Shown: in pieces, positions 1 through 9,418 of the stretch
How positions within the stretch are numbered: position 1 is the stretch's first letter
Layout: every line of letters starts with the position of its first letter
Assembly (NCBI GenBank): GCA_947498815.1
Contig: CANMLU010000003.1
Span: 248,001 to 312,000, forward strand
DNA length: 64,000 bases
Source: an uncultured Aquimarina sp.
Lineage (GTDB): Bacteria > Bacteroidota > Bacteroidia > Flavobacteriales > Flavobacteriaceae
Direction: 5' to 3'
Program-made: the position numbers and the translations under genes
The notes under the pieces: model-generated
What the model was told of the DNA's origin: nothing
Database searches by the model: none
Seen by the model: the letters and a program-made list of their open reading frames with translations, nothing else

Positions 1-2
1 TT

Positions 3-803
3 GATATCCTTCATTTTATTCCGTTCTTATATATTCTAATAAATTATTCTCCGTACTATTTTCTTTCTGCAGATCAAAAAATTGATCTATTTTCTAATGG
101 TAATTTTTGGCACCATGTATATCTCAAGAATCCTTATACTATTACAATAATTATTGGTCTAATGTTTTTTTATTGTGGACTGCTTTTCTTTTCGTTTAAA
201 CAAAACATCAAAAGTTATAATAATTCAAGGTGGTTAACCTGGCTGAGTTTTTCATTTTTCGGATATGTCGTATCCTTTTCTTCTTATTTTGTTTTGGTAT
301 ACTTCAACGTATTGACTGAAGGGTCTGATTATTTTATAGGATTTTCTATGACGTTTTTCATTGGATTACTATCGTATTTTGGGTTTTTACAACCTCATGT
401 TTTTGATGGTTTGTCTATGAATAAAGTAATTCCGTTTAAAAAATATCGAAAAACCGGGCTTTCAACAGAGCATTCGTTGGAAATAAGGTCTAGGTTAATT
501 GATTTTATGGAAGAAAATAAACCCTATTTAAATCATGAATTGAGATTAGATTATCTGGCCAAAACATTCAATCTATCCAGACATCATATGTCCCAAGTTA
601 TTAATGAACATTTTGACTTGAGTTTTTTTGATTTTATTAATCAATACCGAGTTGAAGAAGCGAAAAAAATGATGATAGAAGACAATCGCTTAAGTATGAC
701 CAAAATATTATACTCTAGTGGGTTCAATAATAGAGTATCGTTTTATAAAGCTTTCAAAAAATTTACCCAAAAGACTCCATCAGAATATAAATTAAAAAAA
801 TAA
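3..803 (+). CDS. AraC-family transcriptional regulator with N-terminal membrane segments (5' end outside window)
   Basis: The frame is open from the first bases, so the gene starts upstream of the window; the first in-window ATG at 162 is probably internal. The visible N-terminal part is hydrophobic, with several likely transmembrane stretches (for example FFYCGLLFFSF and FSFFGYVVSFSSYFVLVYF). The last about 100 residues form an AraC/XylS-type double helix-turn-helix, with the family-like segments LAKTFNLSRHHMSQVINE and SGFNNRVSFYKAFKKFTQKTPSEY. A 7TM-like membrane part fused to an AraC DNA-binding domain is a known Bacteroidota layout for sensing at the membrane. The ligand and targets are unknown. 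It stands alone, followed by a 177-base gap in which I see no clear promoter. Confidence 0.85.
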   Translation, partial: DILHFIPFLYILINYSPYYFLSADQKIDLFSNGNFWHHVYLKNPYTITIIIGLMFFYCGLLFFSFKQNIKSYNNSRWLTWLSFSFFGYVVSFSSYFVLVYFNVLTEGSDYFIGFSMTFFIGLLSYFGFLQPHVFDGLSMNKVIPFKKYRKTGLSTEHSLEIRSRLIDFMEENKPYLNHELRLDYLAKTFNLSRHHMSQVINEHFDLSFFDFINQYRVEEAKKMMIEDNRLSMTKILYSSGFNNRVSFYKAFKKFTQKTPSEYKLKK

Positions 804-980
804 ATCTTCCTCTTTTTTAGGGATCAAAATCACATATTTCAGATTATCAATACTAAATCTTGTAAACCTTTATCGGCAAACCCTAAACGCCTCTAAGAGG
901 TAACACTTTATCTTTAAAATTGATATTCATTTGACTAGAACCATTTAAATCATTTTTTATAAAATCTAAAAAAAATAGAC

Positions 981-1925
981 ATGATGAAAACAGTTTTTAC
1001 ATTTTTATTGATCATATCAATCTCATTCTATTCATGTGGGGTTGATGACTATTTCCCCTCAGATGATGATTCGACACCACCAATTAGGTACAGCTTATCA
1101 ACTCTCACTACCTTACCAATTGGGACGGGAGGATTAGATGTGGATGCCCACGGAAATATCTATACAGCCGATTTTGGTGTAGGCTTAGCTAATATTAATG
1201 GGTCGGATATTTTCAAAATAAACCCAGAAAATGGGGAGTCAGAACTTTTTGCAAGTCTTGAACCCACAGGTCTTACAGGCAATCACTTTGATGCTTTGGG
1301 TAATTTGTATCAATCCAATTTTTTATCTAGCAAAGTATTTAAGATCGACCCAGACGGAAACACCGAGCTTTTTACTACAGAAGTTGCTCTGCCTACAGGG
1401 ATAACCATTGATAAAGCAGGAAATATTTATGTTCTAAGTTGCCAAAATGGTACAATAACCAAACTAACTCCAAATGGTGATGCTAGTTTATTTGCTAGTA
1501 GTGCCAATTTTGCTTGTGCAAACGGAATAACATGGGTAAAAGATACCGGAAATATTTATGTCGTCAATTTTAATGACGGGAAAGTACTGGAAGTAAATGC
1601 AACTGGCGAAGTCTCTATACTTGCGACCATTCCAAATTCAACAGGAAATGCTCATATCACATCATTTGAAGGAGAGCTTTATCTTACTGCAGCTTCGTTG
1701 GGGCAAATTTTTAGAGTAAGCCTAGATGGTCAATCGGTGGAAGTAATTGCCGGAGATGGCAGCGCTGTTAATACAGATGGAGACGCAAAAACTTCTGGAT
1801 TGCGAACGCCAAATGATCTGGCTTTTAGTCCTGATGGAGAAAAAATATACATCAATTGCGTTGCAAACTCTGGAAATGATAACGAGTTATCCCCGACAGT
1901 TATACGCGTTTTGGAAATAGATTAA
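981..1925 (+). CDS. SMP-30/gluconolactonase-like NHL-repeat lipoprotein
   Basis: 314 residues with a type II signal peptide: a hydrophobic stretch ending SFYSC, with Cys19 as the probable lipidated residue, followed by an acidic linker (DDYFPSDDDS). The remainder shows repeated beta-propeller blades with the pattern GNIYxxDF / GNLYQSNF / GNIYVLS and D-G-N turns, as in SMP-30/gluconolactonase/LRE-like or NHL-repeat proteins. A late segment (SGLRTPNDLAFSPDGEKIY) is the typical closing blade. It is probably outer-membrane or periplasm attached. Substrate and enzymatic activity cannot be told; many such lipoproteins are only binding propellers. No obvious operon partner. Confidence 0.8.
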   Translation: MMKTVFTFLLIISISFYSCGVDDYFPSDDDSTPPIRYSLSTLTTLPIGTGGLDVDAHGNIYTADFGVGLANINGSDIFKINPENGESELFASLEPTGLTGNHFDALGNLYQSNFLSSKVFKIDPDGNTELFTTEVALPTGITIDKAGNIYVLSCQNGTITKLTPNGDASLFASSANFACANGITWVKDTGNIYVVNFNDGKVLEVNATGEVSILATIPNSTGNAHITSFEGELYLTAASLGQIFRVSLDGQSVEVIAGDGSAVNTDGDAKTSGLRTPNDLAFSPDGEKIYINCVANSGNDNELSPTVIRVLEID

Positions 1926-1977
1926 TTAATCCGAAACTATCATTTAGATATATTGGGGTGTTGCGGTTGAGCCTTAC

Positions 1978-2259
1978 TTATTCTACAACCTCAACACCTT
2001 TCCAAAAGGCTACATACCCTTTGATCTGCTTTGCAAGGTCACTGGTTTCGGGGTAATACCATGCCGCATCTTGATTCTTTTGACCATCTACTTGAACCGT
2101 ATAATATGAAGCTACTCCTTTCCAGGGACAGTTTGTATGTGTATCACTTGATTCAAAGAATTCTTTCTTAATAGCTTCTGGTGGAAAATAATGGTTATTT
2201 TCGATAACCTTGGTATCGTTACTTTCTGCTATTATTTTACCATTCCAAATTGCTTTCAT
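1978..2259 (-). CDS. DUF427 domain protein
   Basis: 93 residues that match the DUF427 family over the whole length: start MKAIWNGKIIAESNDT, then NHYFPPEAI, the motif CPWKGVASYYTV, and AAWYYPETS near the middle, ending in a short FWKGVEVV strand. The family is a small beta-rich fold of unknown biochemical role. It lies 34 bases after the egtD-like gene on the same strand, so it is probably the last gene of an egtB-egtD-DUF427 unit. The linkage to ergothioneine-type sulfur chemistry is inferred from position only. Confidence 0.85.
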   Translation of the reverse strand: MKAIWNGKIIAESNDTKVIENNHYFPPEAIKKEFFESSDTHTNCPWKGVASYYTVQVDGQKNQDAAWYYPETSDLAKQIKGYVAFWKGVEVVE

Positions 2260-2293
2260 CTCATTTAAGTTTTAGGTTCTACTTCTTTTACCG

Positions 2294-3265
2294 CTATGCC
2301 TTGGTAAGTATATAATCTTTATAGTCATTATTTTTATCTGCAAAAGATTGTACAATCTTTAAACCAGACGCTTCAGCAAGCCATTTTACGATGTCATCAT
2401 CATATTTCTGAGAGATTTCTGTATGCACGCTCTCCCAAGCCTCAAAATGAACCTGTAATGACAGGCTATCAATATCAACAGTTTGCTTTTCTTTACTAAC
2501 CAGATAACTTTTGGCGGTTCCATTTTCGGGGTCATATGTTTCCCAATGCATAAATTTGTCAAGATCAAAATTTCCTTGAAGTTCTTTATTAATTCGTGCC
2601 AAAACATTTTTATTAAACGCCGCTGTTACTCCAGATTTGTCGTTATAAGCGTCCAAAACTTTCTGTGGGTGTTTTTTCTGATCGAATCCCATAAAAAGCA
2701 GATCATCGGTATGCATTGCGCTACACAATTTCTTCAAAAACTGTATAGCTCTAGGATGTAACAAGTTACCAATATTAGATCCTAATACCATAACCACTTT
2801 CTTCCTATTGCTTAAATGTTTTAAACGGTCCAAAACTTCAAAATATTCACCAATCTGGCCCTTTACTTTAACCTCGGGCATCTCAACATTTAGGGTATTT
2901 ACTAGCCCATTTACAGCATTTTGACTTATATCGATTGGCATATAGGTAAAATTATAAGCTTTATGCTGTAATTCTTCTAATAAAACCTTAGTCTTTTTTC
3001 CATCTCCTGCACCTAATTCGATTAAATCAAATCCTTCTTTACGAGCATCAAAATTTTGTATTATTTCTGTTTTGTGAGTTTTAAAGATTTCATACTCTGC
3101 CCGAGTGAGGTAATATTCTGGTAAAGCCATTATTTGTTGAAAAATCTTATCTCCGACTTCATCATAGAAATATTTTGACGATAAGTATTTTGGGAAAGCA
3201 GTTAATCCTTCATATACTTCCTTTTCGAAAGTAGAAACAAGTACTTTTTGATCTTTGGGATTCAT
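2294..3265 (-). CDS. egtD: L-histidine N(alpha)-methyltransferase (EgtD family)
   Basis: SAM-dependent methyltransferase that trimethylates the alpha-amino group of histidine to hercynine, the first step of ergothioneine synthesis. The signature N-terminus LSSKYFYDEVGDKIFQQI and LPEYYLTRAEYEI, the SAM-binding loop IELGAGDGKKT, and VVMVLGSNIGNL are all present. I start at the ATG giving MNPKDQKV. An in-frame ATG 51 bases upstream would overlap the egtB stop codon and add residues outside the family alignment. The gap to egtB is then 11 bases, so the two are almost surely co-transcribed. No egtC or egtE homologue is seen next to it. Some family members act on other substrates. Confidence 0.9.
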   Translation of the reverse strand: MNPKDQKVLVSTFEKEVYEGLTAFPKYLSSKYFYDEVGDKIFQQIMALPEYYLTRAEYEIFKTHKTEIIQNFDARKEGFDLIELGAGDGKKTKVLLEELQHKAYNFTYMPIDISQNAVNGLVNTLNVEMPEVKVKGQIGEYFEVLDRLKHLSNRKKVVMVLGSNIGNLLHPRAIQFLKKLCSAMHTDDLLFMGFDQKKHPQKVLDAYNDKSGVTAAFNKNVLARINKELQGNFDLDKFMHWETYDPENGTAKSYLVSKEKQTVDIDSLSLQVHFEAWESVHTEISQKYDDDIVKWLAEASGLKIVQSFADKNNDYKDYILTKA

Positions 3266-3276
3266 AAAGGGTAGAA

Positions 3277-4443
3277 TTATTTGTCCATCACAAGTCGTAG
3301 CCCTGTGAATTGCCATCTAAGATGAGGGTGAAAAAAATTGCGATATGTGGGTCTTGTATGATTTTGTGGTGTTGCCACAGAGCCTCCTCGTAGCACTTTT
3401 TGATTTACCATAAACTTTCCATTGTACTCTCCTAGTGCTCCTGGAGCTTTTTTATAATTAGGATAAGGTGAATATGCACTTTCTGTCCACTCCCAGCGTA
3501 ACCCCCATTTAAAATATGGTTGAGCTACTTCCCATTCAAACTCGGTAGGAAGACGTTTACCTTTCCATTGCGCATAAGCAAATGCTTCATAATAGGAAAT
3601 ATGGGTTAAGGGTGCGTCTAAATTTAAGGCTTTTAAACCTTGTAACGTGTATTGGTGATAATCTCCGTCTACCATGTGCCAATAAAGTGGAGCCTGTACA
3701 TGATTATTCTGCAACCAATCCCATGCCTCGGCATGCCAGAGCAGGCTATCTTGATATCCCCCAGCGTTTATAAACTCCAGATATTCTTTATTGGATACTA
3801 GTTCACTACAAATAGCATATTCATTTAGAAATATCTTATGCCCACCCAATTCATTATCATAACAAAAATCATCTCCCTTATATCCTATTTCATAAATCCC
3901 TTCTTCAATAGTTATATATTCTGAGGTATTATTTGAAACAGGGTTTTCTGTAAATGTTTCATTGTACTTAGGAAGTAATGGATTGTTTCCTAGAATGTAC
4001 TTAATATCGGTCAACAACAGTTCCTGATGCTGCTTTTCATGATGAATACCTATTTCTAAAAGTTCCTGTATTTTATCATCTTCATTTTCTTCGAGAAAAG
4101 CTTGAAGGTGAGATGTGACATAGTCTCTATATTCATACACTTCACTAACCGTAGGTCTAGAAAGATTTCCTCGGTTTGTGCGCACTACTCGTTTACCTAC
4201 ACTTTCATAATAGCTATTAAACACAAATGCATACTCTGGATGAAAACGTTGATATCCTCGAACATATTTTGTCAAAATAAATTCTTCAAAAAACCAGGTT
4301 GTATGTCCTAAATGCCATTTTGGAGGGGATACATCGACTATGGGTTGTATGACATAATCTTCTATCTCTAGAGGGGCACAAATTTCTTCTGTATCAGAAC
4401 GAGTCTTTAAAAAAGAAGCAAGCAAATTATTCGTAGCAATCAT
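3277..4443 (-). CDS. egtB: EgtB-type non-heme iron sulfoxide synthase (DinB + FGE-sulfatase domains)
   Basis: Couples hercynine to a thiol donor with oxygen, using a mononuclear iron. The N-terminal DinB-like domain holds the iron ligands: a His in KWHLGHTTWFFEE and the HHEKQHQE motif near residue 135. The C-terminal formylglycine-generating-enzyme (FGE)-sulfatase domain shows GKRLPTEFEWEVA, WEWTESAYSPYP and the closing VLRGGSVAT...RNFFHPHLRWQFTGLRLV pattern. I choose the internal ATG (MIATNNLL) because the 12 residues before it look like an untranslated leader. It lacks the fused methyltransferase of OvoA, so ergothioneine rather than ovothiol is favoured. Whether the thiol donor is cysteine or gamma-Glu-Cys cannot be read from sequence. 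Confidence 0.9.
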   Translation of the reverse strand: MIATNNLLASFLKTRSDTEEICAPLEIEDYVIQPIVDVSPPKWHLGHTTWFFEEFILTKYVRGYQRFHPEYAFVFNSYYESVGKRVVRTNRGNLSRPTVSEVYEYRDYVTSHLQAFLEENEDDKIQELLEIGIHHEKQHQELLLTDIKYILGNNPLLPKYNETFTENPVSNNTSEYITIEEGIYEIGYKGDDFCYDNELGGHKIFLNEYAICSELVSNKEYLEFINAGGYQDSLLWHAEAWDWLQNNHVQAPLYWHMVDGDYHQYTLQGLKALNLDAPLTHISYYEAFAYAQWKGKRLPTEFEWEVAQPYFKWGLRWEWTESAYSPYPNYKKAPGALGEYNGKFMVNQKVLRGGSVATPQNHTRPTYRNFFHPHLRWQFTGLRLVMDK

Positions 4444-4546
4444 AAAAAAAGTGTACTCGTTTTTTACGAATACACTCAAATTTACAGATTTTTTATATTG
4501 ATTAGAACTTTATTAAGGTTAATCCAATGTTAAAATATGGTATACA

Positions 4547-4975
4547 TTAATTTGGTTTTCTGAATGTGATAGGCACCGCATAGGCAACTGCTATAGGTTT
4601 ATTACCCCATTTTCCTGGTTCCATTTTAGGAATCGCTCTCACTATCCTAATAGCTTCTCTTTGAAGATATCTATGTGCACCTGTTACTTCTATCACCTCA
4701 ACTTTACCCTTCTTATTGATAATAAATTCAACGGTTACGGTTCCACTGAGTCCTTCATTTAATGCTAATTCGGGATATTCAAAATTTTGAATAATATGAT
4801 TTCTTAATTTATTATCAAAACATTGTGCCGGAGTTTGTCTGGATCGATCACATTTTGGCCATATAGGAGTAATTCCTTTTTCATTGGCATTTTCTTGCGA
4901 AAGAACAATCCCTCCTTCCTGAGCAAAGGAATGTATTGAAAACAAAATTATGGTTATAAGTAGTAGTTTTTTCAT
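4547..4975 (-). CDS. Small TonB C-terminal-domain protein with signal peptide
   Basis: 142 residues. An N-terminal signal peptide (KKLLLITIILFSIHSFAQ) is followed by a linker with two cysteines (WPKCDRSRQTPAQCFDNK) and a TonB C-terminal fold: FEYPELALNEGLSGTVTVEF, INKKGKVEVIEVTGAHRYL, EAIRIVRAIPKMEPGKW and AVPITFRKPN. Unlike energizing TonB it has no proline-rich periplasm-spanning segment and no clear membrane anchor. It may be a free periplasmic TonB-domain protein, as is common in Bacteroidota. It sits alone, just upstream of thyA on the same strand with a 24-base gap, but no functional link is apparent. Confidence 0.8.
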   Translation of the reverse strand: MKKLLLITIILFSIHSFAQEGGIVLSQENANEKGITPIWPKCDRSRQTPAQCFDNKLRNHIIQNFEYPELALNEGLSGTVTVEFIINKKGKVEVIEVTGAHRYLQREAIRIVRAIPKMEPGKWGNKPIAVAYAVPITFRKPN

Positions 4976-4999
4976 AATTATTCATTTTAAATTGGGGAG

Positions 5000-5824
5000 T
5001 TAAACTGCAACCATTCCCTTAATATGAGGGTGAGGATCGTAGTCCACTAACTTAAAGTCATCAAAAACGAAGCCAAAAATATCCTTCACCTCTGGGTTAA
5101 TTATCATTTTTGGTAATTTTCGAGGTTCTCTAGACAATTGCAACTCCAATTGTTCTTTATGATTATTATATATATGTGCATCTCCAAATGTATGTATAAA
5201 CTCTCCTGCTTCATAACCACATACTTGTGCCATCATCATTGTAAATAAAGCATAAGAAGCAATATTAAAAGGCACACCCAAAAATATATCTGCACTGCGT
5301 TGATACAACTGACAAGATAATTTACCATCTGCAACATAAAACTGAAAAAAGGCATGACATGGTGGTAAAGCCGCTTTGCCATTTGCTACATTCTCTGAAA
5401 AAGATTTTGATGTATCCGGAAGTACACTCGGATTCCAGGCAGATACCAACATACGTCTACTATCCGGGTTGTTTTTAAGTGCTTCTACAACTTCTTTTAT
5501 CTGATCAATTTCATTACTATCCCAATTACGCCATTGATGCCCATATACGGGTCCCAAGTCTCCATTTTCATCTGCCCATTCATTCCAAATACGCACACCA
5601 TTCTCTTGGAGATACTCAATATTGGTATCGCCTTTTAAAAACCACAAAAGTTCATGAACTATTGATTTAAGATGGAGTTTCTTGGTTGTCACCATAGGGA
5701 AACCTTCACTAAGATCAAATCGCATTTGATATCCAAAAACACTCTTTGTTCCTGTACCGGTACGATCTTCTTTTATATTCCCACTCTCCATTACATGACG
5801 CACAAGGTCAAGGTATTGCCTCAT
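5000..5824 (-). CDS. thyA: Thymidylate synthase (ThyA)
   Basis: Methylates dUMP to dTMP using 5,10-methylenetetrahydrofolate. The 274-residue length and all signatures fit classical Thy[12 protein letters not shown] at the N-terminus, [31 protein letters not shown], the catalytic cysteine in [12 protein letters not shown] (Cys156), [18 protein letters not shown] and the C-terminal [16 protein letters not shown] full ThyA with its terminal valine is expected to be active. No dihydrofolate reductase gene follows in this window, although folA often lies next to thyA in other bacteria. Confidence 0.97.
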   Translation of the reverse strand: MRQYLDLVRHVMESGNIKEDRTGTGTKSVFGYQMRFDLSEGFPMVTTKKLHLKSIVHELLWFLKGDTNIEYLQENGVRIWNEWADENGDLGPVYGHQWRNWDSNEIDQIKEVVEALKNNPDSRRMLVSAWNPSVLPDTSKSFSENVANGKAALPPCHAFFQFYVADGKLSCQLYQRSADIFLGVPFNIASYALFTMMMAQVCGYEAGEFIHTFGDAHIYNNHKEQLELQLSREPRKLPKMIINPEVKDIFGFVFDDFKLVDYDPHPHIKGMVAV

Positions 5825-5978
5825 ATTCTCTCTTACTATTTACGTTAATTATTAAAGTTATTCGTGCTTTTCAAATATACGAAAAATAGGTTTTGAGATA
5901 TGTTTTAACCCAAAGATTATAAAATAGTTATAAACCGTTGTTGAAAATTATATAATCTGTAAAAAACAAGGTGATTAA

Positions 5979-7679
5979 TTACCCTATTATCATTCCTGCA
6001 ATAGTTGCAGACAATAATGAAGCTATAGTACCACCAATAAGAGCTTTCATCCCGAATTCGGATAACGTTTTTCGTTGTCCAGGCGCAAGTGAACCTATGC
6101 CTCCAATTTGAATTCCTATGGATGCAAAATTGGCAAATCCGCAAAGCATATAGGTTGCCATGATAACAGATTTGTTATAGGTAAAATGTACAGCACTAGC
6201 AGGGTTTTTTAAATCTGCTAATTGAATATACCCTACAAACTCGCTAGCTGCCAGTTTAATCCCTAGTAACTGCCCCATAAGCATCATATCCTCTTTTGCT
6301 ACACCAATTAACCACATTAATGGCGCAAATACAGTTCCTAGAATTGCTTCAAGAGAAAATTTATCATATGGTGTATTACTTGCAAGAACACCATCAAGAC
6401 CTGTTAATTCCCCAAATTTGCCGAAACCATAATTTATCATAGCTATAAATGCTATAAATACTAATAACATAGCACCTACATTAGCCGCAAGCTTTAATCC
6501 CTCGGTAGTACCATTAGCTATGGCATCTAAAATATTAGATCCGATCTTATCTGTAGATACTTTTACATCGGTATCTATAGGTTCTTGTTGAGGATATAAT
6601 AATTTAGAAATTACAATAGCTCCTGGTGCCGCCATTACAGAAGCGGCCAACAAGTGTTTTGCAAATTCAAGTCGTAAAACCGGATCATCACCACCCAGAA
6701 AACCTATATAAGCAGCAAGTACTCCACCCGCTACAGTTGCCATACCGCCAACCATAACCAATAGAATTTCAGAACGCGTCATACGTTCCAAATATGCCTT
6801 TATCATTAAAGGCGCTTCGGTTTGGCCTAAGAAAATATTTCCCGCAACACTCAAGCTTTCTGCACCAGAAATACCCATAAGTTTTGTAAGTACCCACGCC
6901 AAACCCTTTACTACCACTTGAATGACACCTAAGTAAAATAACACTGAAGTTAATGCCGAAAAGAAAATAATAGTGGGTAATACTTGAAATAAAAAGATAA
7001 AACCAAAACTATCTACATTCATCATATCTCCAAGCAAAAATTCGCTTCCTGCCCTAGTAAAATCTAAAATTAAAACAAAGATTTTCCCAACAAACTCAAA
7101 GGCTTTTTGCACAAAATCAACTCTTAAAACACCAAAAGCCAGAAGCAGTTGCGCTCCAAGCCCTATACTTACTGTTTTCCAATTTATTGCCTTTCGATTA
7201 CTACTAAACAGATATGCAATTATCAGAAGTACTATCATTCCCAATAAGCCTCTCCATAAACTACTGAAAGAAAATCCCTGATTTGGAATAAGCTCGCTGG
7301 CATCTTTTACTACTGGAGTAATTTCTTTAACTTCTTCTTGAGCCATTAGCGTATAAGAAATCCCTTTCTTAGATAATACTAATGTAGAATCTGTAATGGT
7401 ATTGATTTTATATTTTATGATTGAATCTTCTGCTACATCCGGAAAAAGAAGTAAAACATTATGTTGTTGTAAATAATCTCCTTTTAAGGATTCTTCAGTT
7501 GTAACAGTAAAAGAAAACTGTCCTTTATCAAATTGGAAATAATCTCCTTTTTTCACTTTAATAACTTCACCTGAAGCATCTATACTTTCATGTAGTGCCC
7601 ATTTCTTCTCTATAGATTGAGCCGATAATGTGATAAAAACAAATAGTGAAAATAGAAAAGTGAGTAATCCTTTCTTCAT
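5979..7679 (-). CDS. CNT-family nucleoside:cation symporter with N-terminal periplasmic lipocalin-like domain
   Basis: The C-terminal about 400 residues are a concentrative nucleoside transporter (NupC type): the signature GQTEAPLMIKAYLERMT, GGMATVAGGVLAAYIGF, and later GYIQLADLKNPASA and ALCGFANFASIGIQIGG-like segments, with 8 or more membrane helices. The first about 115 residues are different: a signal peptide (LLTFLFSLFVFITLSAQ) followed by a beta-rich stretch (KKWALHES, FDKGQFSF, NVLLLFPD, YKINTITDSTLVLSKKG) that looks like a lipocalin-like periplasmic domain. I start at MKKGLLTF rather than five codons upstream because it gives a normal signal peptide. The gene follows the bifunctional nuclease gene with a 54-base gap. 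Confidence 0.88.
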   Translation of the reverse strand: MKKGLLTFLFSLFVFITLSAQSIEKKWALHESIDASGEVIKVKKGDYFQFDKGQFSFTVTTEESLKGDYLQQHNVLLLFPDVAEDSIIKYKINTITDSTLVLSKKGISYTLMAQEEVKEITPVVKDASELIPNQGFSFSSLWRGLLGMIVLLIIAYLFSSNRKAINWKTVSIGLGAQLLLAFGVLRVDFVQKAFEFVGKIFVLILDFTRAGSEFLLGDMMNVDSFGFIFLFQVLPTIIFFSALTSVLFYLGVIQVVVKGLAWVLTKLMGISGAESLSVAGNIFLGQTEAPLMIKAYLERMTRSEILLVMVGGMATVAGGVLAAYIGFLGGDDPVLRLEFAKHLLAASVMAAPGAIVISKLLYPQQEPIDTDVKVSTDKIGSNILDAIANGTTEGLKLAANVGAMLLVFIAFIAMINYGFGKFGELTGLDGVLASNTPYDKFSLEAILGTVFAPLMWLIGVAKEDMMLMGQLLGIKLAASEFVGYIQLADLKNPASAVHFTYNKSVIMATYMLCGFANFASIGIQIGGIGSLAPGQRKTLSEFGMKALIGGTIASLLSATIAGMIIG

Positions 7680-7733
7680 AAAAATTGAAATCATGTAATA
7701 AAATATATTAGATTTTTGCCACCAACACTTTAC

Positions 7734-8351
7734 CTAGTCTCGTTTTGAAATCTCATCTCGTATCCTTGCAGCTAATTCATAGTCTTCGTTATTCACAGCT
7801 TGTTCGAGCATTCTATTAAGCTCATCCAGAGATAAATCTTTATAACTAGTCTCTTTACCTACCATTTCTATATCGTCGGATACCAGTTCATCAACCAATA
7901 AACTTTCTGGATCATCCTCATCTTCTTTTTTAGGGTTAACTTTAAGATAGATCCCAGCTTGGTCTAGTATATTTTTATAGGTAAATATTGGTGCTTGAAA
8001 GCGTAACGCTAGTGCAATGGCATCACTCGTCCTTGCATCTATAATTTCTTCAATCTTGTCACGTTCGCAGATGATACTAGAATAAAAAACACCATCAACC
8101 AATTTATGAATAATCACTTGTTTGACAATAATATCAAATCGATCGGCAAAGTTTTTAAAAAGATCATGGGTCAATGGCCTTGGGGGTTTAATTTCTTTTT
8201 CTAAAGCAATTGCTATAGACTGCGCTTCAAACGCTCCTATAACGATTGGCAATTTTCTTTCCCCATCTACTTCACTTAAGATTAGTGCATATGCACCATT
8301 TTGGGTTTGACTGTAAGATATTCCTTTTATGTTCAGTCGAACTAAACTCAT
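7734..8351 (-). CDS. Bifunctional nuclease (BFN/DUF151) family protein with C-terminal UVR motif
   Basis: 205 residues. The N-terminal two thirds match the BFN/DUF151 fold: GISYSQTQNGAYALILSE, KLPIVIGAFEAQSIAIALE, RPLTHDLFKN and IDARTSDAIALALRFQAPIF. The last about 35 residues form a UvrB/UvrC-type motif (LDELNRMLEQAVNNEDYELAARIRDEI is its region), a helical hairpin used for protein contacts. Plant and archaeal relatives have been reported to have DNase/RNase activity; the bacterial role is not settled. The BFN plus UVR layout is usual in Bacteroidota. It is followed by the transporter gene and preceded by a strong terminator that separates it from etfBA. Confidence 0.9.
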   Translation of the reverse strand: MSLVRLNIKGISYSQTQNGAYALILSEVDGERKLPIVIGAFEAQSIAIALEKEIKPPRPLTHDLFKNFADRFDIIVKQVIIHKLVDGVFYSSIICERDKIEEIIDARTSDAIALALRFQAPIFTYKNILDQAGIYLKVNPKKEDEDDPESLLVDELVSDDIEMVGKETSYKDLSLDELNRMLEQAVNNEDYELAARIRDEISKRD

Positions 8352-8361
8352 AACGTTCTCA

Positions 8362-8415
8362 ATAAAAAAAGAGCTGTTTGAACATATGGGCTTTTACCTA
8401 AGTTCAAACAGCCCT
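8362..8415 (-). terminator. Rho-independent terminator of etfBA
   Basis: On the minus strand, GGGCTGTTTGAAC pairs with GTTCAAACAGCTC across a loop of about 15 bases and is followed directly by a run of seven T. It lies 24 bases after the etfA stop codon and just before the next gene. Confidence 0.9.
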
Positions 8416-8438
8416 CAATTGGGCACAATTTATGAAAA

Positions 8439-9407
8439 TTATGCGTTATTCGACTTAAATTCTTTTAATTTTTCAATAAGTTTTGGCACTACTTCAAACG
8501 CGTCTCCTACTATCCCGTAGTCCGCAGCTTTAAAGAATGGCGCTTCTGGATCATTATTGATAACCACTTTTACCTTACTTGCATTAATCCCCGCAAGATG
8601 TTGAATAGCTCCAGAAACTCCAACAGCAATATACAGATTAGACGCTACTGGTTTTCCTGTTTGACCAACGTGTTCACTGTGCGGTCTCCAACCCATATCA
8701 CTTACCGGTTTCGAACAAGCTGTGGCAGCTCCTAATACGTCGGCAAGATCTTCAATCATGTGCCAATTTTCTGGGCCTTTTAGTCCACGACCACCAGACA
8801 CTACAACATCTGCATCAGCAATAGATACTTTATCCGTAGCCCTATCTACAGCTGTTACTTTTACAGCAAAATCTCCATCAGATAATGAGGGTGCAAAAGC
8901 TTCTGCAGCTCCTGCTCCAGAATTTTCTTTAAGTCCAAAAGCATTATTAGACAATCCAATCACCTTAACATCAGTTGACATTTCGGTAATGTTAAATGCT
9001 TTATTTGTAAATGCAGTACGTTTCACTTTAAAAGGAGATACACTTTCTGGCAATGCAACTACATTTGAAGCATAACCTGCTTCAAGGTTTACGGCCAATA
9101 ATGGTGCTAAAAACTTGCTGTCTGCTGTTGAGCTTACCACTACAACTTTTGCTCCTTCTTTTTCTGCTGCTTGTTTGATTGTATCTGCGTATGCTTTTGC
9201 ATTAAAACCAGATAATTTATCATCTTTTACTTCTAATACTTTATCAACTCCATAAGCTCCTAATTCACTACTATCTGCTCCATTAATACTTACTGCTGTA
9301 ACTGTAGTTCCCAACATATTAGCTACTTCTTTTGCATAAGACGCTACTTCGAAAGCCGCTTTTTTAAACTTTCCTCCTTCACTTTCTGTATATACTAAAA
9401 CTGACAT
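8439..9407 (-). CDS. etfA: Electron transfer flavoprotein subunit alpha
   Basis: 322 residues. The large ETF subunit holds FAD and passes electrons from acyl-CoA and other flavin dehydrogenases to the quinone pool. The N-terminal nucleotide-fold domain is followed by the FAD domain with VVSGGRGLKGPENW, SKPVSDMGWRPHSEHVGQTG, VGVSGAIQHLAGI and INNDPEAPFFKAADYGIVGD, all conserved. The start MSVLVYTESEGGKFKK fits the family. It is 11 bases downstream of etfB and ends at a strong terminator, so etfB-etfA is a two-gene operon. It belongs to the ordinary catabolic ETF type; no FixAB-type bifurcating partners are nearby. Confidence 0.96.
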   Translation of the reverse strand: MSVLVYTESEGGKFKKAAFEVASYAKEVANMLGTTVTAVSINGADSSELGAYGVDKVLEVKDDKLSGFNAKAYADTIKQAAEKEGAKVVVVSSTADSKFLAPLLAVNLEAGYASNVVALPESVSPFKVKRTAFTNKAFNITEMSTDVKVIGLSNNAFGLKENSGAGAAEAFAPSLSDGDFAVKVTAVDRATDKVSIADADVVVSGGRGLKGPENWHMIEDLADVLGAATACSKPVSDMGWRPHSEHVGQTGKPVASNLYIAVGVSGAIQHLAGINASKVKVVINNDPEAPFFKAADYGIVGDAFEVVPKLIEKLKEFKSNNA

Positions 9408-9418
9408 ATTTTTTTCTT

